The notes beneath the pieces were generated by a model. That model was not told the origin of the DNA. It ran no database searches and saw only the letters and a program-made list of their open reading frames with translations. Positions 19,668 through 26,624 of a DNA stretch of 36,721 nt are shown one piece after another. The translations under genes and the position numbers were made by a program. Origin of the DNA: Varibaculum cambriense (lineage in GTDB: Bacteria > Actinomycetota > Actinomycetes > Actinomycetales > Actinomycetaceae); assembly GCF_022133705.1 (NCBI RefSeq), contig NZ_JAKNHJ010000022.1, positions 1-36,721 on the forward strand, in the 5' to 3' direction. The first letter of the stretch is position 1; every line of letters starts with the position of its first letter.

Positions 19668-20666
19668 CTAGGGCAAGAGCGACAGGGCGATACCGTCTAA
19701 TATGTCAGTTTCGGAGGTAAGAATTTCTTTTAATCCGGATCCGTCTGCCTCGATTTCCCCGTTTACCCGTTCAATAATTCGGGACCATACCAGCGCACCT
19801 GCGCCGATAACATCGGCGCGCCCGGTGGGCATATAGCCGAGGGCAGCGCGCGCTGTAACCGGCTGATTCATCATCCAGTTACACGAGCTCAGCATTTGCG
19901 CGGGGGTGATCCGCGAGCCATGGATTTTTTCGGGCTGGTATTCTTCTAAGCCGAGGGCGTGGGCGGTAATGGTAGTGACCGTTCCGGCCACCCCAATCAG
20001 GGTGCGAGCGCGGTCTAACCCTAGTTTTTTATCTGCTTCATCTATCAGCTCATCAATGGCGGAAGTGGCTTTTATTAGGGCTTTCGCCATGCCGGGAGTC
20101 TGGCGGGGATCTAGGGAGCCATCCCCGCGTTTAGCCTCGGCAATCACCGGCGCCAGGTAGCGTTCAAATATACGCACCGAACCCATATTGGTGGAAATGG
20201 TGTCTATTACCTGCCCGCGTTGACCTAAAACAAACTCGGTAGACCCGCCCCCGATATCTACCAACAGTACCGGCTCGTCCTCGTCTTTAAAGGAGGAGGT
20301 AGCACCCGAAAAGGATAGGGTTGCTTCTTCGTCTCCGGAAACCACCTCGGGGATTACCCCTAGGCGTTCCTTAATCCCGGTGAAAAACTCCTCCCGATTT
20401 TTCGCGTCCCGGCTGGCGGAGGTGGCAACGAAACGAATCTTGTCCACCCCATATTTGGCGATAATCTGTGCGTATTCTTCTGTGGCTGTAAAGGTGCGTT
20501 CTAGGGCTGCCGGTGCGAACTGCCCGGTTTTATCGATCCCCTCCCCCAGGCGCACTATCCGCATTTCTCGAGATAAAACGGTCAGCGGCTCGCTGGGATT
20601 CTCCCGGCGAGCAATGATTAAACGAATCGAGTTGGTGCCACAATCAATACCTGCAACTAATGCCAT
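19668..20666 (-). CDS. Ppx/GppA-family phosphatase (exopolyphosphatase-like)
   Basis: A 332-residue actin-fold phosphatase, the short two-lobe form without the C-terminal HD-like domain, matching the actinobacterial short Ppx proteins. The family hydrolyses polyphosphate or pppGpp. Phosphate-binding loops are AGIDCGTNSIRLIIA (residues 5-19) and LLVDIGGGSTEFVLG (about 139-153); the sugar-phosphate region GVAGTVTTITAHALG is also typical. ATG start at 20666; AAATAT lies 6 nt upstream and no Shine-Dalgarno is present. It lies 129 nt after the DUF501 gene, in the conserved order ftsB-DUF501-ppx. Confidence 0.92.
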   Translation of the reverse strand: MALVAGIDCGTNSIRLIIARRENPSEPLTVLSREMRIVRLGEGIDKTGQFAPAALERTFTATEEYAQIIAKYGVDKIRFVATSASRDAKNREEFFTGIKERLGVIPEVVSGDEEATLSFSGATSSFKDEDEPVLLVDIGGGSTEFVLGQRGQVIDTISTNMGSVRIFERYLAPVIAEAKRGDGSLDPRQTPGMAKALIKATSAIDELIDEADKKLGLDRARTLIGVAGTVTTITAHALGLEEYQPEKIHGSRITPAQMLSSCNWMMNQPVTARAALGYMPTGRADVIGAGALVWSRIIERVNGEIEADGSGLKEILTSETDILDGIALSLLP

Positions 20667-20795
20667 AGCCCTATATTTTCACGGATTCAGATTCCTGACT
20701 AACAGGAGAGTTGAACGAAAACTATGGGTCGAAAGTATTTCTTGCCGAGATAGCGATGCCTAGACGCGCCCGATTATCGATGGGAAAACCTGCGA

Positions 20796-21323
20796 CTATT
20801 CACAGTAGCAGTGGTCGCTGTCCCACAGGGCGGCGGCTTTCAGGTCAGCTAGCGCTAAATCACCAATGGGGTTTACTTTTTTGCCGCAAGCGAGGGTTTG
20901 GGCAGCGAGGGCGTGGAGGCATTTGACCCGTTCGGGCATTCCGCCTGCGCTGATGCCTGCGATTTCTGAGACTTGCCCAATTCCAGTTTCTTCGCCTAGG
21001 GCGTTTCTAGCTTCGATATAGGAGACGTGAGCGCGGCGATACGCCTTAGCGACATCTTCATCCTCGGACAGTAATTGCTGATAGTCAGCCATTTTCCCGG
21101 AGGCTTCCAAGGTGGATAGGGCGCGCACCAAGCTGGGGAGGGTCAAATACAGGGTCGTAGGAAACGGAGAACCATCCTCTAGGCGCGGAGCGGTCGCCAC
21201 TACCGCGGGCCGGCCGCATACGCAGCGCGCAGCGACTCCCACTACCCCCCGAGGAACCCTCCCTAACTGGGAAGATAAGGTTTCCAGGTCGGCAGGGGTG
21301 GCTTCGTCAAGTTCAAAACTCAT
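20796..21323 (-). CDS. DUF501 domain protein
   Basis: A 175-residue protein of a family of unknown function that is nearly always found between a DivIC/FtsB-like gene and ppx in Actinobacteria. The core is visible: GRVPRGVVGVAARCVCGRPA, followed by a strand with ATAPRLEDGSPFPTTLYLT, the helix LVRALSTLEASGKM, and the C-terminal GGMPERVKCLHALAAQTLA. A Cys-Val-Cys pair at about 34-36 plus the later Cys, His and Cys residues could bind a metal (inference). Its ATG overlaps the stop of ftsB by four bases (ATGA, 21320-21323), so translation is coupled. Confidence 0.92.
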   Translation of the reverse strand: MSFELDEATPADLETLSSQLGRVPRGVVGVAARCVCGRPAVVATAPRLEDGSPFPTTLYLTLPSLVRALSTLEASGKMADYQQLLSEDEDVAKAYRRAHVSYIEARNALGEETGIGQVSEIAGISAGGMPERVKCLHALAAQTLACGKKVNPIGDLALADLKAAALWDSDHCYCE

Positions 21324-21928
21324 TTCTTTTTTGCCGTTTCTTGTTGAGGGGTGGCTCCTGGGGCGGGTTGCGGACGAGTTTGAGTCGAGGATTCTTTAGA
21401 GGCTGTGCTTTGCCCCGCCATTTTCACCGAGTGGGTTACTTCTAAGTACCAGGGGCGAGCCGGCAGTTTCTCTAGTTTTGCTTCCTGGCGTGCCTGATAG
21501 TCTTTGCCGGGATCCACCACCGCATAGCGGGTTTCACCCGGTTTTACGTAACCGAGGCGCTCGCGCGCCTGCTGGGTTAGATAGTCTGAGTTATCCCACA
21601 ACTCTAATTCTTTATGCAGTTCTCGGTTTTCTTGTTTCGCCGCCACCAGTTGTGCATGTACCTTGTTACGTTGTTCCAGCTGGCTTACCAGGTCAAACAA
21701 GGGCGCCCCCACCAGTAACAAAAATATAGAGGCTACCACCAGGATGCTACCCACGGTTACCGAAAAGCGTGAACCTACTTTGACCCGCCGGTTAGCCGCT
21801 TTAACCATCGGGGAACGTCCCCGATTGCGCTTAGCGGTGCGCACCAAAGGAGAAACTGACCGGAAGGCAGAGCCCTGCTTGCGGGTATTCTCTCTTTGTA
21901 CACTTTTAGGCGGTTGCGGAGACTTCAC
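21320..21928 (-). CDS. FtsB/DivIC-type septum formation initiator
   Basis: A 202-residue bitopic membrane protein. A basic cytoplasmic N-terminus of about 50 residues, one transmembrane helix (about 54-77), a coiled coil (about 80-110, LEQRNKVHAQLVAAKQENRE) and the conserved end-of-coil block YLTQQARERLGYVKPGE define the family. FtsB/DivIC proteins bridge the divisome and activate septal peptidoglycan synthesis. The C-terminus is extended and Pro/Ala/Thr-rich. GTG start at 21928; AATAAT lies 6 nt upstream (21935-21940) and there is no Shine-Dalgarno, so a leaderless start is possible. In other Actinobacteria this gene directly follows eno; here the surface-protein operon lies between. Confidence 0.9.
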   Translation of the reverse strand: MKSPQPPKSVQRENTRKQGSAFRSVSPLVRTAKRNRGRSPMVKAANRRVKVGSRFSVTVGSILVVASIFLLLVGAPLFDLVSQLEQRNKVHAQLVAAKQENRELHKELELWDNSDYLTQQARERLGYVKPGETRYAVVDPGKDYQARQEAKLEKLPARPWYLEVTHSVKMAGQSTASKESSTQTRPQPAPGATPQQETAKKK

Positions 21929-22000
21929 GCCTTCATTATTTCATCATTATTGACAAATAGCGCTCCGGCGTTCTGAGAGGTCAAGTATTCAGCGCGATTG

Positions 22001-25000
22001 CTATTGCTCCTTAGTGCGTCGCCGAACAATCGCCATTCCCGCAGCCCCGAGCGTTAAAGCTGCGAAAGCTGCAATACCTGCCAGGCTACCAGTAGTAACC
22101 AGTGAACCCCGATTCTGTCTGACCGCTGTAGTCGGTTTGTTGGGGTTCTTCTGCTTCCCATCAGCGACTGTTCCGCTGTCCGGCTGAGTCGGATTGTCAG
22201 AGGGAACTGTTCCCGGTTTCTCGGGGTCAGTGCCTGGCTTAGGATCATCCTTCTGATCAGCGGTAAATGTCCACTTCACAGCGCGGGTAGCCGCAAATGA
22301 ATAATCATCACTAGCGGTAGCGGCAACTGTCACCGATTTACCGGGAGCCACCGTCTGATTTTGCGCGTCATAGCTCACGCCGACAGTGGTGGGAATCTGA
22401 AGATTTCCAGTGTCACTGGCAAATTCAGGGGTGGCGGGCACCGTGAATTTCCATTCGGTGGTGGCGCTTTCTCCCAGTTTGTAACCGGCTTTCGCTTTTA
22501 GGGTCACCACCACGGGGCCAGCCGGATAGCTATCAGCTAACGGGGCTCCATTAACCAGATATTCGATACCTTCAACCTGCGGTAAAGTAACTTTAGCGGT
22601 AACTTTGTCTCCTGCCAGGCTCAGGGCAAATCCTGGAACTTTACCTTCCACATATCCTTTATCGGTTTGCGGATCTTGACCCGGAGTTGGAGTATCAGGG
22701 TCACCGGTAGCAGTTCCCGGTTTCACGGGGATAACTTCCGTATCTACTGTGCGATCAATATAGGTGATAGTGGGGCTAACGAACATCGATGGTTGGGCGG
22801 GCGTTCCGGTAGATTCAGCAACTACCCGCACATAGTCCCCTTTAGAAACCCGTATAGCATTCGCATCATTGGCGGTGAAATTAAATTCGCCATCCGGGCG
22901 AATCTCTTTCTTTTCTAAAGTCAAAGAACGTTTTTCACTTCCATTAACCAGCAGTTTCACGGTGACTGTTCCGCCGGTAGCATCGCCTTGACGCAAGAAT
23001 GGTTCCGCAGGTTTACCTGCCGCCGCATCCTTTACTTTGAAAGTAATATAACCGGTCTTGGGAGCCCGCCACGCCATTGCGGTTGCGCCCGCAGACGTCG
23101 GGGAATCAGAAAGCAAACCGTAGAGAGTGCTCCGGTCGGCGGGAGCTAGTTGGGCGCCGTTAATACCTGGCCCGTAATACTGGTCTACCTGCCAGTTCGG
23201 CCATGCAGGGTCAGCTTTATCGATATTTACCCATTTACCATTAGCGCCTGTCTGCTTTTGCCCAAACCAGACATTTCCTTGCACGTTATGGGTGTAGTCA
23301 TCCAGCCAGCTATACACGTTATCTATCGACAGCAGGAACTCGCTGGTAACTTTGCCATCTAAAGAGGTAATCTTTAGTTTCATTCCCGCTGCCACCAGGG
23401 CGTCCTCTGCCTGAGCGTTACCGGCAGCATCAACTATTTGCGCTTTACCCTCTACAGTCAGGTTAGAGAGCACTTCCGCAATCGTGCTGGGACTCTTTTC
23501 CGTTGAGGGAACGTGAATAGTATTTCCAGCTTTATACGCACCATTCTTGCTGGGTACGGTTTCTCCGTCAGTTACCTGATAGGTGGTGCTAACCAGTTTT
23601 GCAATATCGGTAACGGTTGCTGGCGGGAGTGGTTTTTGATCGGTAGAGACTGCCCCAATATCAAATGGGTTGGCAGTGCGTCCAAAGAAATCAGTACCTA
23701 AAGCAAAGCCGTTATCGTCAACTATTTCTTTACCTTTCCCAATTGCTGGCGAGTTAGCGGCTAGTTTGTAACCATCAAAGACCGTGGTCTTGGCATCCGC
23801 TTCGGCATAACTTAACCCGGGGAAATAGTGGGGGCGTGCTTTCATATCAGTGGCAGCATCACTGGGAGCTTTCCCCGGATCTGCCAGTACCGCGCTGCCT
23901 TTACTTACTTTTACGGGATTGAGGTCGCTAGCGGGATAGTTAGCGTAGTTGTAGTAAAGGTTATGGGAGTAAGTTACCTTGGCATTCCCATCAATATCTT
24001 TTGGATCCCAGGTGATATGTCCTAGGGGATTCCAAGATTCAGTGCGGGGTTGGGCACTCATATTGTAGAAAATATTATTTTCTACTTTCATCGTTCCTTG
24101 CTGAGCTTGCGCAGGGTGCAAAATCGAGGATCCTGCTTTCAAATAGAAAGTATTGTTGTAAACATGCGCATTCGGATACTTTCCGCTATAGCCTCCATCC
24201 CAAAAAGTTGGTGAAAGCGCCCCGAGGGAATCATTTTGCGCAATATTGAAACGGAAGGTGGAGTTTGCTGCCTGATCTCCGCAGAACATCACCGTTCCCC
24301 CAGAGTTATTGGCGGAATAGTTGTATTCGTAGACGGTACCGTCACCTGAGTCCGCATCCCAGGGCATTCCGTCACCGTTACCTTTATCGGCATTTTGGGT
24401 ATTGAAACCCTCGTTGAAGCGGAATACGGCATCTTTTGATTTCCACGGCCAGATGGAGGCGGCTACGCGCCCTCCCGTCTTAGCAAATTTTCCGGGAGTA
24501 TCTTTCGCAAAAAGATAATCGGTAGTGTTCATCTGGGTAGCAATCTCGGTGGCTACATTGCTTTCAACTACTGGCTTATACCCGTACATGGCGGTAATCG
24601 CGTCACCACCAATATTCTTAATATAGTTATTGCTGATTACCACATTTGTGGAACCATACTTGGTGATGACTTCACCAGGAATCTGTATACGACCATCAAC
24701 GGCAACGCTGGCGTAAGCACTGTAAACAGCGGCTATCCCCCAGCGTCCGGAGTTTTCTACCCGGTTATTGATAATCTGTAAATCATTAAACCGGGGATAT
24801 CCTTTTTCGGGTTTGTCCAAGGCAGGCTTAAATCCCGGAGTCTTACGTTCAGCCGCTGGTTTCATCTGGTCGCTGGCGATTAGGGAACTGAAATAAATCG
24901 CACCATTAACGCTGTGTTTATTGTAGATATTACCTTTCACATCATGGACGTAAAGGTTCTTTAGCACCACATGATCTAAGGTTCCCTGGTTTTGCGCAAT

Positions 25001-25624
25001 CCCGGCAATCCCGGTGCGGTCAAGGGCGCAGTTATCGTTATAGGCGCACCCGTTTTCTTTTCCGCTGCCATCTTCGAGCCGTTTATTGGTGATTTCTAGG
25101 TCGCTAAGCTCGATATTTTCGGCGTCTTTTAGCATTACGGTAGAAGAAACCGCATCCTTAGCCAGATAATGCTGACTGTGTCCCAAGGTCAAACCATAGT
25201 CAAGTTTCCACTGTCCCTGACCATTGGCGGCAATTACCGGTTTATCGCCCTCGCCATATGCCGAAATCACCAGGGGCGCTCCATCACTATCTGCCTGGTA
25301 GGCACAGGTAGTGCCGTCATTAAACTTGAAGGCTTTATCGCCACTGATACACAGATGCTGGTTGTTAAAGACATCCCCGCGTTTTAACAGAATCTTGTCA
25401 CCGGCGTGCAGCGTCAGTTTATTGACAGCCGCCAAGGTCTTAAGGGGTTTAGCCTCAGATTTTCCATCATTAGCGTCATTACCTGCTGCGCTCACGTAAT
25501 AGGTAGTGGCAGGAATAATTTCCGCCTTCACCGGGGCAGCCACTGCCGGCAACTGAGACAGGGCAACCAAACTGGTGGCAAGCACTGTGATACCGGTAGC
25601 TTTAGCAAGTTTCTTCAGGTTCAT
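22001..25624 (-). CDS. large surface protein: right-handed beta-helix, beta-sandwich, two stalk modules, LVTTG sorting signal
   Basis: A 1207-residue exported protein. Signal peptide 1-30 (cleavage near AVA-AP); beta-helix from about 41 to 660, opening with YYVSAAGNDANDGKSEAKPL and closing with FFGRTANPFDIGAV, both typical of pectate-lyase-like and other polysaccharide-active beta-helix proteins; a beta-sandwich or carbohydrate-binding-like region about 770-960; two related stalk modules about 998-1063 and 1070-1123; a Pro/Lys-rich spacer; and a sorting signal LVTTG (1175-1179), hydrophobic helix and RRR tail. Whether it is a lyase, a glycosidase or an adhesin cannot be decided. The start is ATG 25624, with AGGGGAAAG just upstream; an ORF from 25687 would place 21 residues before the signal peptide. 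It is the last gene of the operon, 31 nt after its neighbour. Confidence 0.85.
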   Translation of the reverse strand: MNLKKLAKATGITVLATSLVALSQLPAVAAPVKAEIIPATTYYVSAAGNDANDGKSEAKPLKTLAAVNKLTLHAGDKILLKRGDVFNNQHLCISGDKAFKFNDGTTCAYQADSDGAPLVISAYGEGDKPVIAANGQGQWKLDYGLTLGHSQHYLAKDAVSSTVMLKDAENIELSDLEITNKRLEDGSGKENGCAYNDNCALDRTGIAGIAQNQGTLDHVVLKNLYVHDVKGNIYNKHSVNGAIYFSSLIASDQMKPAAERKTPGFKPALDKPEKGYPRFNDLQIINNRVENSGRWGIAAVYSAYASVAVDGRIQIPGEVITKYGSTNVVISNNYIKNIGGDAITAMYGYKPVVESNVATEIATQMNTTDYLFAKDTPGKFAKTGGRVAASIWPWKSKDAVFRFNEGFNTQNADKGNGDGMPWDADSGDGTVYEYNYSANNSGGTVMFCGDQAANSTFRFNIAQNDSLGALSPTFWDGGYSGKYPNAHVYNNTFYLKAGSSILHPAQAQQGTMKVENNIFYNMSAQPRTESWNPLGHITWDPKDIDGNAKVTYSHNLYYNYANYPASDLNPVKVSKGSAVLADPGKAPSDAATDMKARPHYFPGLSYAEADAKTTVFDGYKLAANSPAIGKGKEIVDDNGFALGTDFFGRTANPFDIGAVSTDQKPLPPATVTDIAKLVSTTYQVTDGETVPSKNGAYKAGNTIHVPSTEKSPSTIAEVLSNLTVEGKAQIVDAAGNAQAEDALVAAGMKLKITSLDGKVTSEFLLSIDNVYSWLDDYTHNVQGNVWFGQKQTGANGKWVNIDKADPAWPNWQVDQYYGPGINGAQLAPADRSTLYGLLSDSPTSAGATAMAWRAPKTGYITFKVKDAAAGKPAEPFLRQGDATGGTVTVKLLVNGSEKRSLTLEKKEIRPDGEFNFTANDANAIRVSKGDYVRVVAESTGTPAQPSMFVSPTITYIDRTVDTEVIPVKPGTATGDPDTPTPGQDPQTDKGYVEGKVPGFALSLAGDKVTAKVTLPQVEGIEYLVNGAPLADSYPAGPVVVTLKAKAGYKLGESATTEWKFTVPATPEFASDTGNLQIPTTVGVSYDAQNQTVAPGKSVTVAATASDDYSFAATRAVKWTFTADQKDDPKPGTDPEKPGTVPSDNPTQPDSGTVADGKQKNPNKPTTAVRQNRGSLVTTGSLAGIAAFAALTLGAAGMAIVRRRTKEQ

Positions 25625-25655
25625 CTTTCCCCTATCGCCTGCTGGGTAACCAGCT

Positions 25656-26624
25656 CTATTTACTGAAAGTGTCTTTAACGAAAGCAACTACGCTTTCTTG
25701 ATTTATCACCGTTTCCATACCCTGAACCTGTCGAGCTAACAAGTCGTAATAAATCTGGGTACGAAGATCAACTTTGACGCTGGGTGAGATAATCTTCCAC
25801 TTTTCTTCTTCCGAGGAAAGCTTAGCAATTTCTTCACCAAAATCCCAGGCGTTGGCCAAATAGTGATCTTTAACCTGCCGGTCGCTAACCCCCATCCCGG
25901 GGGCTTGTTCAGCATTAATATATTGGTCGCGCAGACCGCTGAGGTATTTCGAAAGATAAACCGATAACTCTGGTTGCTCGCCCTCGAAAGCCGGATTCCT
26001 CGCGGCGGTTGCGGCCTCGCTAGGGGTGCTCCCTTCTCGCCAAGACTGCAGCGCCTCTTCCCAGGTGGGGGTGTTCATTTGTCCCCCTAGCACCGCCTGT
26101 CTATAGGCAGCGTGCTGCCCTTCTAATAAATGTACAGCCAGGCAAGCAGCATATTCAACCGGTTTGCTGGCGCTCGCGCAAAACTTTTTACTGGCACGCG
26201 AATACGCTTTTTGCAGTACCAGCTGTTTACGTTCGTTCTCGGAGTTAGCGCTGGGGGCAGCGTTTAGGCGAGTACATTTAGCTTGATTTTTTTGCCAAAA
26301 GTCAGCGCCAATAGAGTTTTCTCCGCTGGCGCAATCAGCTATTACCTGGGATTTAACCTCTGAGAGGGCGTATTTAAACTCGGCAGCGCTCACCTTTTGC
26401 CCGGCGATAGTTACCCCTGGCAGTTGGGGTTTTTCATTTCTCGCTTCGGTATCTGAGCGAGATATCCACACAGCCCAGATAACAGTCCCCACCAGAGCGC
26501 AAACCGCTACCCCGATAAGTAAAGCGACATAAACCGCCCTCCCTCTAGGAAACCTAGACAGGCGTTGGCGCTGATTCTTTAATTGATTTTTGGCTAAAGC
26601 GGTTTTGCCGGCGCGCGATTTCAT
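25656..26624 (-). CDS. membrane-anchored extracellular helical protein, weak SurA/PrsA-type resemblance
   Basis: A 322-residue protein with a strongly basic cytoplasmic N-terminus (residues 1-29), one transmembrane helix at about 31-53, and a helix-rich extracellular part. The stretch VTIAGQKVSAAEFKYAL right after the membrane resembles the opening of SurA/PrsA N-terminal chaperone domains, but no parvulin (peptidyl-prolyl isomerase) domain follows. Four cysteines lie in the region of about 95-160. Its ATG overlaps the stop of the SGNH gene (ATGA, 26621-26624) and the beta-helix gene starts 31 nt downstream, so it is made together with two large exported proteins and may help fold or deliver them (inference). 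Family assignment is uncertain. Confidence 0.6.
   Translation of the reverse strand: MKSRAGKTALAKNQLKNQRQRLSRFPRGRAVYVALLIGVAVCALVGTVIWAVWISRSDTEARNEKPQLPGVTIAGQKVSAAEFKYALSEVKSQVIADCASGENSIGADFWQKNQAKCTRLNAAPSANSENERKQLVLQKAYSRASKKFCASASKPVEYAACLAVHLLEGQHAAYRQAVLGGQMNTPTWEEALQSWREGSTPSEAATAARNPAFEGEQPELSVYLSKYLSGLRDQYINAEQAPGMGVSDRQVKDHYLANAWDFGEEIAKLSSEEEKWKIISPSVKVDLRTQIYYDLLARQVQGMETVINQESVVAFVKDTFSK

Noticed and set aside
21929-22000. Mobile-element end or attachment site at the left edge of the inserted operon
   Set aside because: No direct repeat with the eno side, no tRNA and no integrase or transposase were seen, so the way of insertion stays unknown.
22054-22248. Overlapping short reading frames in other frames of the large genes (here and in ppx, mfd, pcrA and groL)
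   Set aside because: They lie fully inside well-supported genes, have no Shine-Dalgarno or family resemblance, and are expected shadows of coding sequence.
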